Shown: positions 34,965-46,202 of the stretch, piece by piece | Numbering within the stretch: the first letter of the stretch is position 1 | Layout: every line of letters starts with the position of its first letter | Source: Davidsoniella eucalypti | Lineage: Eukaryota > Ascomycota > Sordariomycetes > Microascales > Ceratocystidaceae | Length of the DNA: 64,000 nucleotides | Assembly (NCBI GenBank): GCA_004009845.1 | Contig: RMBW01000004.1 | Location: 62,001 to 126,000, forward strand | Direction: 5' to 3' | The notes under the pieces: model-generated | Told to the model about the DNA's origin: nothing | The model's input: only the letters and a program-made list of their open reading frames with translations | The model's database searches: none | Program-made: the position numbers and the translations under genes

Positions 34965-37900
34965 CGAACTCGACTACGACGACTATTGAGAGGGAAGGCA
35001 TCCATCACTATCAGATGACAAAGATCCGGATCTTCTGCGCCGACACAAAAGCCGGAGCGAAAATCGGCCCTCGAGGGGGACTTCTCTATAATCCACTTGC
35101 CCTGTAGCACGTGGTCTCTATGACGAAGCTCTCCTCCAGTTCGACTCGACGAAATGTCCGCACGGCGATGGAAATGAAGCTCGCATTTACTGAAAAGGCG
35201 GGCCAGGCACACGTGCTCTTCTTTGCTTCGAGGCAAGTCGGCATTTTTGGCCTGCGATTCCGTCTTTCGGACTTGTCTGTTGCATTTGGCGGGCATATCG
35301 ACAGCTTCACTCAGATGACACTATGCAGTCTCAAGTGCTGAACTGTGGCGTTCACCTGTGTGCAGCCCGGTCATGTGACCCCTAAAACGTATGCCACAGC
35401 GCATATTCTTATATCCTATTTCCGGGCCGAGTCGGACTTCTCTGAGCCCATCTTCCGCTCTGTCTAGCTTCTTTATCTCGCAGACTCCGATCTTTTTTTG
35501 TTTTGTTTCATCTGCCACTGTATGGCATCTACCGCGAGACTCCGGAGAGCCCGTTGCCTTTGTGGCGAGCTTTTCAGTCCGCGCTATCCCTCCGTTTATC
35601 TTGTTCCTTCACTATCTTTGCCACCCATTATCTCTACAAAGGCCCTCTTCCTCCAAATCGGCGCCCAGGAAACCAAACTATTGGCCGCAGTCATCCGTTC
35701 TCTTTTTTAACCACTACAACTCTGGCCCTTTTGACAGGAGCGATATCTTTATTTTCCGCCTCCTCTTTCTGGCCGCCCGGACCCAATCCCGACCACCAAT
35801 GCGTAGAGGATTTAGAATGTGCTGGGGGGGGCCATAGAAGAGAGCGAGCCTTGCCTTTGAGGAGCTCGCTTCGGCACTTATCTACCATCTGCACTCTATT
35901 CTGGCCTTCGTTTAACCACGCTCTGCGTCATATCCTGCAATTTGTCATTCTACCTTTGGGTCACCTTATCAGGTTGCGTCCTTTGTTTTATTTTCTGTCT
36001 CTTTTTCTTTGCCCTTGACGTCCAGATTTACTCTTCCTGTTCTTTATCTTCGTTTCACATGATGCCATTCGGGGATGACTGCGCCTCTTTATTTTCTTTC
36101 CCTGCGGAATAACAGAACACTGCAAATCCACGGCCCTGTTTTTTTTTTTGGTTCTTGTTCGTTTTATCACTCACTATATTGATTGCCCTTTTGCATTGTA
36201 CTTATGGTAGTTTTATCTTTATTTTTATATCAAGCCTTTCACCCAGCGTTCTCTCTTTGTTTGGAAAGGTCTTCATAGTTAGGCGTTAACGTTTCTCTTA
36301 TTATCCTTAATAACATAACTTGGCACATGTCGTCAACATGCGCAATAAAAAACAATTGAATTTAATATGTGATATGATGTATAAAAGTGACCCTCTGCTA
36401 ATATTGAATGAATGTATTGTACCGCAAACTAATGAATCCGGTAGAAGAAAAGAAAAAAAGGTCAATAAAACAATCGCAAGTTCTTGATAACCCTAGTAAA
36501 CCCTCGTCTTGTCTCGTGCTCACAAAGCCCCCTGAAAGCAGGCTTCATAATTATATTTTATCGCCTTTTCCTTTTTTCCTGTGATGCAGCATCGCGTCAT
36601 GTGAGCTAAAGATTTGGAAGTGTAAAAGGTAGGCTAATGAAACGGCGAATAACAAAAGCAGGAGAATATTTTTTTTGATGACATTTCTTCCTTTTATCCA
36701 GATGAGACCGTTATTTAAATCATATCTCTAGCTATATGTAGTTGAATGATGAAAACAAGTCTCGATCAAATAAAACTACTGTATACAGGCCTAAGTTTTG
36801 TCGTGGGATCAGCGTGCAGATCGGTCTCTTGCAAGTAACTGTTTATTCTCGACATGTACCTACTCAAGTTTCCCCACTTTTAAAATTCCCCGCTTTTCTG
36901 AACAAAAGTTATCCTTTTACACCTTTTTTCTCCTTATAACACAACACAATTATAAAACAATACAAATATATCACCAGACCATTATACACTACTATACAAT
37001 TTGACTATTATACTACTTGACCACCATACAACTACTAATCGCAACAAATTTCATCACTGTCCTTCTTGTTAGTCAACTAAGGCCTCTAGATGATGATCAT
37101 TTTCCTGATTATAGAAATAAACAAGGGATTGTTAATGATAATGTTGACATCGGTTAATACAGTGTATAGTACAGTTATAATACCGTGTACATGTCGAGAA
37201 TAAACAGTTACTTGCAAGAGACCGATCTGCACGCTGATCCCACGACAAAACTTAGGCCTGTATACAGTAGTTATATGGAATTTCAAATCTGTAGAGTGAG
37301 CCATAAAGAATGCATCAAATTAACCATCACATGAACTCGTCCAGTGACCCATCCTTTTGCCAATTTCCATTTCTTTACAGGCTCTTCGAACAGATAATCG
37401 ACTTCCGTAGCTTATATCTAGTCTTGATATATAAGCCGTGTGTAGTTGTTCCACATATCGGAAACATTCAGTGCTCATATAACAACCGATGGAAGAAATA
37501 AGAATCATAATACGATATATCGGCTATATATTTTTTATGTAGGATAGAAGCTTATCTTAGTTTTGGTGCGGTTAAGGCGGTAACAAAAAAAAAAAACCCT
37601 GTTCTCCATCTATGTAGTCCTATATCTTTTTCGAGACAGCTGATGGATAATAACAGTAAGTAATAGGTAAGCCAATAAACTAAATTGATATATCTCCGTT
37701 CATGGTGTCGATTATGAACTGGTAATTACCTGTGACAGCTTTCTTCGGAATCGGAATAAATATTAGCTAAGAAACTAACCGATGACGTAATGTCAAGTTT
37801 CCTGCTTTACAAGAAATATGCTAAGCTAATCATGAAAGATCGTGAGAAATCTAATCTTCTTCGCACTAGTGTATATATCCACTTTTGCTTATATATCTTT

Positions 37901-38063
37901 ATTAATCCAAGTCAAATTATTGAAACATATAATGAATCTGTACTATAGCTCTTCACTATGGTTCATTTATTATATATATTATTGTCTATAATATCTTTGT
38001 ACCACCTAGTTCTCGAAATATCTTTGGCCCATTATGTAACGTTCGATATATGGACTTATTAGG
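34965..38063. other. Gene-free region containing a MITE
   Basis: From 35340 to about 36200 the plus strand is pyrimidine-rich and stays open in overlapping frames without any domain, so it looks like an untranslated or promoter-type stretch. The MITE at 36779-37267 is listed separately. From 37.3 to 38.06 kb the DNA is AT-rich and should include the 3' flank of the endonuclease III gene. No gene is supported. Confidence 0.5.
36779..37267. mobile_element. Non-autonomous Tc1/mariner-type element (MITE), 489 bp
   Basis: The two ends, 36779-36859 and 37187-37267, are perfect 81-bp inverted repeats starting CTGTATACAGG. The element is flanked on both sides by TA (36777-36778 and 37268-37269), the target duplication of Tc1/mariner elements. 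It has no coding capacity. Both inner flanks match the corresponding flanks of the larger relic at 62360-63395, on the opposite strand, so it is an internal deletion product of that family. Undamaged ends imply recent insertion and little or no RIP since. Confidence 0.92.
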
Positions 38064-39755
38064 TCATGGGCTCTCTTCAGCCTTGACTTTGACGGGTTTT
38101 TTATCCATCGATCCCTCTTCTGGTTTAATTAGTTGGCCATCTGTCTCTGTTTCCACCTTTGAAATATCGTGGTTCTTCTTCTTCTTCTCAGCAACTTCCT
38201 CCAGTTTCTCTCCCTCCTCCTCCTCCCACTCCTCCTCTTTCTTCTTTGTCAACTCTACCCACTTCCGTCCCTCGGCCAACTTCTTCCGGTCCGCCGCCTT
38301 ACATAATCCTGCCAATCCAACATCACATGCACCGCAATTCTTACCCGTCCCCGAAGGGCACACCGTCTGCCCAAACCCGACTAGTAGCCAATTGATCTCT
38401 GCCCAACGCTCGCGTGGTAGCCACGCCTGAAGCGCTAACCGTGTATTCTCGGGCGAATTCGTCGTGTGCCATCCCCACATATTTGTTAGTCGGTGCACGT
38501 GCACATCGACGCCGATGCCCTCGGTACGGTGCCAAGCGTGCGAGAGGCATAGATAGGCCATCTTGGGACCTACGCCCGGCAGCGATGTGAGTCCCGCGAT
38601 CGTGTCTGGAACGTCACCGTTGAACTGATCGCGTACAATCTCTGCTGCCTGTTTGATGTAGCGTGTCTTGTTGTTGTGGAAGCCTACAGCCCAGATCATC
38701 TGGTTGAGAGTGTCGGGCTCAACTGCTAAGATGTTCTCGAGATTCAGGCCTGCCGGCGCCCCTGGGCTGTGACCTGGAAGTTCAGTCTGTAGCTTGCGCA
38801 TGACGGCGGCGTTGACGGTGTCCTTGGTTTGACTGGACAGCATCAGTGCTATCAGCGTGTGAAAGCGTTGGTCGCGAGGGCTCGATGATCGATCAGCAAG
38901 TCGTTCGCAGCCCATCGTATCTACGGCAGCATTTGCAGCAATGTTACCGGGCTTACGCATCTCCATAACGAGGTCATAGAGTGCTTTCCAGTCGGCCGGT
39001 GGTGTTGTAGATATTTCACCTGTGGTTGGATCGACCGTCTTGCGAGCAGGTTTCCGCACACGTCCCTTTGCAGCCGGTGCTTCTTTTGATTTGGCGGGTT
39101 TTGATTTCGTAGTTGTCTTGGCGCCTGACCGAGATGAACGTGCTTTTGAAGGCTTCACCTCTTCGGATGAGTGACCATCATCATCTTCTTCGCTCAAGTC
39201 TTCTGAAAGCGACGAGCTGCTCTCATAGACCGAGGCATCACTATCGCTTGGACTGCCTGGCCTTGCAAAGGCTGATCTAGTCGTTGTCACCCTTTGGCGC
39301 TTTGTGGATCTCCGTCCGAAATCCTCGACATCACTGAGTCGCTCGTCCTTCACTTCTGACTTGATATTCCGGGCTTTATTTGCCCGTGAGGACTCTCTCG
39401 ATGCCGCAGCTGGGCGTGACCGCGTCCTAGTCGGCAATCCTATCGCGGGTACTTCAAGACTCTCTACCTTGACTCCAGTTCTCGAGTTTTTCCTGGGGCT
39501 TGTGGGGATTTCTTCTTTCTTGACAGCAACAGCTCTTTTCTCGACTTTGATCTGCGAAGCCTTGGAATTTATAGCTACATCATGCTTGGGTTCTTCTGAA
39601 TCTGAACGCTTCAATGTTGGAGTAGAGATGGTCGCGGCTATAGTGGAAGTTGCTGCATTGGTGCGAGAGCGCGTGACTCGGCGCGTAGTTGAAGAAGTCG
39701 GGGCGGCCGAGAAAAAGCGAGAAGTTCCGCTGGGTGATGCCATGGCGAAGCGCAT
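38064..39755 (-). CDS. NTH1: Endonuclease III homologue (bifunctional DNA glycosylase/AP lyase)
   Basis: Single exon, 563 aa from the first in-frame ATG at 39755 (another ATG is at 39743). The HhH-GPD fold is seen: LTSLPGVGPKMAYLCLSHA with the catalytic Lys398 and GVDVHVHR with the essential Asp417. A four-cysteine [4Fe-4S] loop follows, Cys466, 474, 477 and 485 in VCPSGTGKNCGAC and GLAGLC. The enzyme removes oxidised pyrimidines and nicks abasic sites in base-excision repair, in nucleus and/or mitochondria. The family core is about 220 aa; here about 260 extra residues lie N-terminal, Ser/Arg/Lys-rich with an acidic block, and a charged KKKEEEWEEEEGE tail of about 70 aa C-terminal. SRFFSAAP at the start could be part of a mitochondrial presequence. 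The extensions may carry nuclear localisation signals. Confidence 0.92.
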   Translation of the reverse strand: MRFAMASPSGTSRFFSAAPTSSTTRRVTRSRTNAATSTIAATISTPTLKRSDSEEPKHDVAINSKASQIKVEKRAVAVKKEEIPTSPRKNSRTGVKVESLEVPAIGLPTRTRSRPAAASRESSRANKARNIKSEVKDERLSDVEDFGRRSTKRQRVTTTRSAFARPGSPSDSDASVYESSSSLSEDLSEEDDDGHSSEEVKPSKARSSRSGAKTTTKSKPAKSKEAPAAKGRVRKPARKTVDPTTGEISTTPPADWKALYDLVMEMRKPGNIAANAAVDTMGCERLADRSSSPRDQRFHTLIALMLSSQTKDTVNAAVMRKLQTELPGHSPGAPAGLNLENILAVEPDTLNQMIWAVGFHNNKTRYIKQAAEIVRDQFNGDVPDTIAGLTSLPGVGPKMAYLCLSHAWHRTEGIGVDVHVHRLTNMWGWHTTNSPENTRLALQAWLPRERWAEINWLLVGFGQTVCPSGTGKNCGACDVGLAGLCKAADRKKLAEGRKWVELTKKKEEEWEEEEGEKLEEVAEKKKKNHDISKVETETDGQLIKPEEGSMDKKPVKVKAEESP

Positions 39756-40199
39756 GCGATGCTTGATATTCACCCCTTCACAACAATGTGTGGTACGATT
39801 TTGGTAGTATAAAAGATAGTTCGTTTTGCTTCGACTTTAACGCATCATCTCTGATAAATTGCATTCAAGTGTTCTTGATAGTTGGGCTTATAGGAAGAAA
39901 GGGACTTCTATGATCTATATTTCGATAAAATAAAGCATTGATGATGTAAGAAACAAGAAGAAATCAAAACTAAATGCTTCAATTTCCCCTGCTAGGCGCA
40001 AAACATTAACAGCGACTGCCGCCTTTGCGCGAAATAGCTTACATATAATATACTACAGTGTTTGATTGGCTGAATCTCACTATGTTCCCAGTACTTCGGG
40101 CGAAGGATTTCAAGCTAGTTGTCACGTGCCAGGTTACAAGTTAAGGGTTACCAGGTCGCTGGGGTACATATAACCCACGATGTAACTATAAGATACTTT
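39756..40199. other. Short intergenic stretch before the LINE relic
   Basis: Upstream flank of the endonuclease III gene, AT-rich, with no recognised feature other than a weak continuation of the LINE-like reading at its right end. Confidence 0.4.
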
Positions 40200-41110
40200 C
40201 CACGACAAAGACAGCTGCGGAAAAGATTAACATCTCCCTCAGGAAATACCTCAGAGCAGCCCTTCCGATGTACAGAACAACGCCAAAGGAATGTATGTAC
40301 CATGCGGCAAGCTTTCCACCATTCGAGCTCCCCTTAGAAGACGAAAGACGAAGAGAGGCAGTGAGGTGGCACTCGCTGGACGGAAAACACTTCCGCAGTG
40401 CAGCCCAGTCGTAGTAAAGCTAAAGAGACTACTCCCGGTGCCAATAGAAACATACAGGAAACTGAGACCAAATGTGGCGCCATCGACCATTCCAAGGAGA
40501 AAGTGGTTAGACAAAGAGAACGAAGCGGCCAAACACCGAGCTATAGTGAACCGACATCGCACTACTGCTATCAGGAACAGCACATCCTGGGACACTATTG
40601 ACGAAACTAAAACTACCCTCCGCTGCTGGGCGGGGAAAAAGCCTGGGAGGAAAGTCTATGTGCTATGGATCCCAGGACACATGGGCCTGGGAGGCAATGA
40701 TCTGGCAGTAGTCAAGCAAAACTAGGGTGTCAGGAACCGACAACAACGCCTCAGACCGTCAGCCACGCCGGAGCAAGGAGATGGAGGCGGGAACAACCAC
40801 GTCTCGAATATGAGGAGTGGTGGAAAGAACAGAAAGGGTACCGCCCGCTTGGAAGTGGCATCCCCACTGAGCCTCCATTCAGCATCACCAGATACAACAG
40901 CCTCACCAGAATCGAGTTGGGGGCACATCCTAGCAGCCAGAACAGGAGATGGCGACTTTCACAAGTACCATATCCGATGGGAACACAACGGCACAAGAGG
41001 ATACCAGGCTTGCAAGCAACCAAGAGAACGAGGACACTGGTGGACATGCAAAGCCCTGCCCGGGCCATGGAGTCAAAAATTTGGGCTTATGAAAACCACA
41101 AAGGCAACAA
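40200..41110 (+). mobile_element. Decayed non-LTR retrotransposon (Tad/I-like LINE), 3' end of the second open frame
   Basis: Three pieces occur in order on the plus strand in different frames. The first (from 40202) reads SLRKYLRAALPMYRTTPKEC and then LEDERRREAVRWHSLDG, the region after the reverse transcriptase in Tad-like elements. The second (ending 40725) contains VYVLWIPGHMGLGGNDLA, the C-terminal RNase H motif (W-PGH-G--GN). The third (about 40900-41080) contains LAARTGDGDFHKYHIRW, the common end of these proteins. Stops and frameshifts separate them, and the RT domain is absent. It is dead and 5'-truncated, as usual for LINEs. Confidence 0.75.
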
Positions 41111-41270
41111 TCTTTGTTGCCAGCATACTGCGCCGCAATCCCCGGCTCCTAGGAGAAAGAAACGGGCCATACTTGTTGTCGTATGGGCAGAAACAAATCT
41201 GTATGTTTCTGTAAGTCACGATACGTCTCTTTGTCCTCCTCATCTTGCCACACAATTTTGAGTTATCCCA

Positions 41271-41639
41271 CCCTCGAGAGTGACCAAAGGCCTGCAACTT
41301 CTTCCAGCCTTCACTCACATCTAGCTCGCCTTCGAAGCGGCCGAAGGAGTCCCGGCCACCGCCTTTGACATAGGGCGTGTTCCGCCCAGCATCGGTGATC
41401 TAGTCGAAGACGTCGGCACTGATGACGTCACGGCCTAGCTGGACCATCTCACGACGTGTTTCGTCAATCATAGTTGACGGAACAAAGACTACGCGTGGTT
41501 ATGAAGAGTTAGCAGAGGCAAACGGGATAGTTATAGACTCGCACTTTAAAGTCCGTTGAAACGCCGCGCCTTTGTTATATTGATTTTCCAGCACTGGGAG
41601 CTCTTGGAAGATTCCCGTGTTGCTGGTTGCAGCGTTCAT
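41271..41639 (-). pseudogene. N-terminal fragment of a fungal acyl-CoA dehydrogenase
   Basis: The minus strand reads IFQELPVLENQYNKGAAFQR, then after a break FVPSTMIDETRREMVQLG, DVISADVFD, a TAG stop where the family has Trp, ITDAGRNTPYVKGGGRDSFG and SEGWKKLQAFG. This is the N-terminal helical part of the large fungal acyl-CoA dehydrogenases. The frame shifts near 41500-41530, where an intron-like GTGCGA...GCTAAC...GTAG stretch lies. The FAD-binding middle and C-terminal domains are missing. It abuts the LINE relic. Confidence 0.7.
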
Positions 41640-43206
41640 ATTGAGAAGATTTTGGGCTTGTCGACTAGACGCCGTGGATTGGACCAACTCCCCGTTCGTT
41701 AATAATAACAAATTCAAATTTAAATTCAAATTCTGTACACAATCCCACGAAGAAAGGACAAAACTGCGATGCACCAATGTCGATGAAGTGGGGATTCGGC
41801 ACTTGTGTAGCAATCAATAGTATTTGTTATCATTAACGAGCGCTAGTGAGGCAAACAAAGAACATGTGGACAGACCTAAGTACGTTGTCTGACCTAAAGA
41901 GGCCAAATAGAGACATATATACGGGCTTACGATTATATTCCACATGTATAGAATGGCTTGCCTGCATCCGCAATAATCCAAATCCAACTGCTACTTCCCA
42001 GTACGACAAAGTCTAGGTCACTGCATCTTGATGAGTAAGCAGAAAAGGCGGTAGACCCGAGAGTGGCAACTAAAAAGCGGACCCTATAGATGTCCTGTCA
42101 TGATCGTGTAATTGAACAGGTTTGGGTCAAATTGTATGTTTTTCTCTACTTTTAGGGAACGAACCTTTGCCGTGCTTACGCCGCTGTAGCCAATAAGAAG
42201 ACAAAGACGAAGAGGGGGATACCGCTTTCTTTCGTCCTGTGTTTCTTTTGTTTCATGGAAAGTGTGCCACGTCAAGACAGGCTGGCTATGACATCACAAA
42301 ACGAGGCTCATTCTGCGTTACTTGTGAATTAAGCACGCGCTATTCGCATTTCTGTCTATGTTCAACTAGCAAAGCTTACTTCCAGTTTCTGCAGATATAT
42401 CATGATAAACAGATAAACTCCAAGGGAGCGTGGCTACTAATGGCATCCTGAAAAGATCACACGACACCGGATCTGCAATCACAAGGCAGACATCAACGGC
42501 TGAGTCGAGTTTTTCTACTCCACCATGCTCTGCCGGGTCGTTTATGCCGCTAATCGCCGGCCTAGTGGTAGCGTATCAATGCACAATACGCTTGTTTGCC
42601 TCTAGCATCAGCTAAGTCGCTTCTACGGCTTTACTGTATTTGTACAAAACCCGTGATATGTAGTGTTACCTAAACTATACCTGGTCGATCTGGACGAGAC
42701 GGTAAACAAATAATTATCGAACAATGATGCAACACACACGGCTGGTATGCTAGCCTGATATAACAGTCCGACTAATGGAAGCTATGACAAGGTAGTCAGT
42801 CTATGTCATTCAGGGCGGCTGACAGCGCCTAATCTGCCAACAAGCAATCGCTAGTGCCGGAAGGCATCATGTCATCATACGGCCGTCTTCGCCTTGTGGG
42901 CCTTGGGGGGCACAGACGAATTGAGGATGTGGTGGTGTGCTGAGAAAACATGTCAAGGCTTTCCGGGCTTGTCTTGCCGGACACACACCTATGGTAAGTC
43001 TGGCTCGTCTACCGCATTATCCAGACTTCTATAAGAGGACCGGCTGGTCCAGCACCAATGCTATTACTCTACACGAAACATACATACTATTCTATACCAA
43101 CAGCTTGGCTCATACAGTTAAAAATACAAGCTTAACATCAAAGGTCTGACCTACCAAACCCCTCATACACCTACCGATACATCAAATCCTCTCTTATACC
43201 ACCATC
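41640..43206. other. Intergenic region before the membrane-protein gene
   Basis: 1.6 kb with no supported gene. A short AAATTC/AAATTT repeat lies at 41712-41732. The last 300 bases carry the presumed promoter of the membrane protein. Confidence 0.45.
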
Positions 43207-43802
43207 ATGGAGCGTATCATCAGCATCGGGCTGCGCTTCACGGAGCTAGTCTTTGCAGCCATCGTTGCTGGTATCACAGGCTGGTATCTCGATCACACAC
43301 ATGGTGTCAGCTCATGGTATCTCGGCCGCTTCATCTACGCCGAAGTGATAGCCGCACTGTCGATGTTCTGGGCGCTTCTATGGCTTATCCCATTCAAGGG
43401 TGGCTTTATCAAATGGCCGTTTGACCTCGTGCTATCGATCAACTGGTTTGTCGTCTTCGGTCTCATTGTCAATGTACGTACTTCTTCTTCTCCCTAAACT
43501 TAAGCTTAGCCTTATTCCTTAGATTCCAAAGCTAACATTGTCGTTTCTACCCTCTCAAACAGCGTATGGGCCATTCCTGTGGTGGCATCTTCAACTGGTC
43601 CAACGTCGGCTTCCACAGCACTTGCAGTCGCTTCAAGGCCGATGTCGCCTTTGCCTTCATGTCTGCCATTCTCTGGTTAGCATCTGCTCTGATTGGTCTC
43701 TTCTGGGTTCACCGTCATGAACGCAAGGCTGGCCCCTCGACAGTATCGCAGCCTGTGGTAGAGCGCCGTCGCCGTCGTTGGTGGAATCGCGGTACTTATT
43801 AA
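43207..43802 (+). CDS. Four-transmembrane MARVEL-like membrane protein
   Basis: Exons 43207-43473 and 43563-43802 (intron 89 nt, GTACGT...CAAACAG) join in phase 0, LIVN to RMGHSCGG; 168 aa. Four hydrophobic segments are seen at about residues 8-27, 42-62, 73-89 and 117-138. The loop between TM3 and TM4 holds Cys residues (HSCGGIFN, HSTCSRF), as in fungal MARVEL-domain proteins of unknown role in membrane apposition or plasma-membrane domains. The C-terminus is basic (ERRRRRWWNRGTY), probably cytosolic by the positive-inside rule. No signal peptide beyond TM1. Function cannot be assigned further. Confidence 0.75.
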
Positions 43803-46202
43803 CTTGATAGCTAGCAAGATATTCCTATAAAGGCTATAGCTATACGAGCAGGTTGAGAATTTATGGCGAGTCTATTGCTAAATGTGCTGAGGTAGTCAAA
43901 AAGGTTGGCTGACAAAGCAACTATCTCCTACGGGTTCAGTGATAAACTAGGGAGTCACCGAAGAGCTCATATACTTACTATTGTGGCTGTATTTGGGGGA
44001 TAAGAATGTGTTGACGAATTAATACCAAGTGGATCTTAAGAAATATGAAATTCAATATCCAACAACTATCTAGTATGGTCAATATAGCTGTGTGAAAAGG
44101 ACGATATGTCATTCCAACTGTCAGGTTGTTAGAGAGGGTTAGACAGGATTTTGAACACAACTGGGGAAGCGTAGTTGAGTGGAAGTTATCTATACTTGAC
44201 TTGGAAGAGGGGTGGTGGTAAAGAATTTTATATGGACACTAGCGGAGAAAAGAAAGGGTGTCAATGGGATACAAATACAAGGTCTTTATGACGTAGTCAC
44301 TAGAGCATGAGGGATTAGATGATCTTAGATACTGGAAACTTATTTTCAGGAGGAAATACATGTTCAACTAGCGGTTCCTATGGATAGCAGAAGAAAGTCG
44401 GAGTGAAGACTCATACTTTCAGTATATCTCGACTACAGCTGAAACTAAGAGAGAGTAGTACAGAAGAATACTGGAAGCGCATGTCTAACCAGGTTCAAAG
44501 GTTCCAGCTCCACAAGAAGTCAAGAGTAAGTGAAACTTAGACAAAGGCATGTAGGCAAGAAACCAGCAAACTTGAGACAGACTGGCTGCGAGAAATGCCA
44601 ACCAGGGTGATCTATACACGATTATACCAAAACTAAACTGCCGGAACACCTCTACTTCTCTTCAAGGTACGTTGTTCGTCTATACGCATATACTCATATG
44701 TCATAAACAAAAATTGAAAGGTGTATGCTATATCACTACGGGATCGACCTGGCATAGGCGGAACGCAAAGGGAGTGTTTATTCAGAATCACCCAGGGGGA
44801 ACTAGAGTAAGAATAGAAGATGTCGAAACTGGAGGAGTCTATGAGTACTTGCACTGCTTCCGGTCTCGCCTAGCTATGAGCCCAAACTCTGTGCTTAGTA
44901 AAAACTACTCGTTATGCAAGCACAAGTCAAAATAAAAGGCATACTCTTCGCCTTTTGACTTCTAAGTCTAGAAGGCTTATCTCTCGAGGGACTTTACGGG
45001 CTGACTTCCCACAGCCTGGGTCGGCAGAGATCCAAAGAAGGTCATTTGCTGTGCTGCTGAGCCAGCCGGCGAACTTCTTGTTGTTGAGGAGCCAAGCACA
45101 TGTTCCATTCACTGCCGTGGGGTTCACATCTTTATGGCGGTGGTACAAGGAGGAGGTCCAGCCGGTCTGGCGGGAGTCTTTTGTTGGACACCGTCGAGAT
45201 GTCAACAAAAGAAAACGAAAGATCCCAAATGAGAGTTTGTAGCATAGGGGTATTGCCCCAAGATGAAGTAGACGGGCTATTCAGCCCAACTTTGGTATCG
45301 GTGCCTAAACAGCATCTCTGTTTGTCGCGTTAACAACTGTCATTGTTAATTGCAACAACTACACAGTCATCAGTATGTCAGCAGCTATACTTGGACATTG
45401 TCAGATTCTGCTTGCTTGGTATGATTTAGGATAGTACCGATACAGTGTTGCAGTTAATCGGTCTTTATACGGCTGCATTCAGTTACTCAGGATTGTATAT
45501 TTGTTGATAGCCCAGGCTTAGACTTGGATAATGTAATGATGGGTTTCTACAGACTATGTATATCTGTACATCTAGGTTTTCCTTTCTTTTTTCCCTTTCT
45601 CTATTCTTAGTTTGGCTGGCTATCAGTGCTGTATATATAGATAGATATTTCTATGGGGGCATGTCTGTGGTTAGTAGCAATAGAAAAAGTATCAAGTAAA
45701 TCAAATGACAAAAACCATTCTGGTCTTTTTCAGAATTGGCATCTGCATGGCAGCTTTGAAACAATTAAGTGAAAATGCAAGGCATATTTTGCTGATCTGC
45801 TAAACTGCTTCTCCCTAATATGGCGGGGGCGGGGCATCTTCATCGCTCCAGCAGGGCAGCTAAGCAAGCTAGCCGTCACTAAGAAAGCCGTTTTCGTTGT
45901 ATACCAAAATCGGCTGCTTATCGATAAGACATTAAATAACCTAATCAAGATACCAGCCCTATTGCGGACTGTCAGATGTGCATTATCTTGACGATGATAG
46001 ACTGAAGGCTCAACTTTGTATCTGATCAGCGTCTCGTCGTCTCTTCTCCGACATCCCAGGTCTAACAATGCCGAGCTTCATTCTGATATAGCCTTCCCGA
46101 TCTTGCGCCCGACATCTATATGTATCTAATTCCACGTGATTCCAGCTACCCTTCAACTATCGGGCCGACAGCGAGACAGCCCAGCCCAACCCTGCATCGA
46201 CG
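43803..46202. other. Gene-poor region with an NLR fragment
   Basis: 2.4 kb between the membrane protein and atg5. Apart from the NACHT fragment at 44999-45208 no coding similarity is recognised. The last 150 bases are the atg5 promoter side. Confidence 0.45.
44999..45208 (-). pseudogene. NACHT-type NLR (STAND NTPase) fragment ending at the P-loop
   Basis: The minus strand reads RHKDVNPTAVNGTCAWLLNN, then FAGWLSS, NDLLWISADPGCGKSA. The GTCxWLL...LLWIxxxPGCGKS string is the entry to the NACHT domain in fungal NLR-like proteins, with the Walker A motif intact. After the last Ala the similarity stops, and no sensor repeats follow. Nothing clearly homologous is seen before it either. It is a remnant of a fungal incompatibility/immune-type receptor gene, not a working one. 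Confidence 0.65.

Noticed and set aside
35862..35880. GCTCGCTTCGGCAC string recalling the start of U6 snRNA
   Set aside because: The conserved ACAGAGA and downstream U6 segments do not follow.
35391..36018. Overlapping 148- and 171-codon plus-strand frames downstream of the AN1 gene
   Set aside because: Pyrimidine-rich DNA gives Ser/Phe/Leu/Pro-rich frames in all phases; no conserved motif, no splice support.
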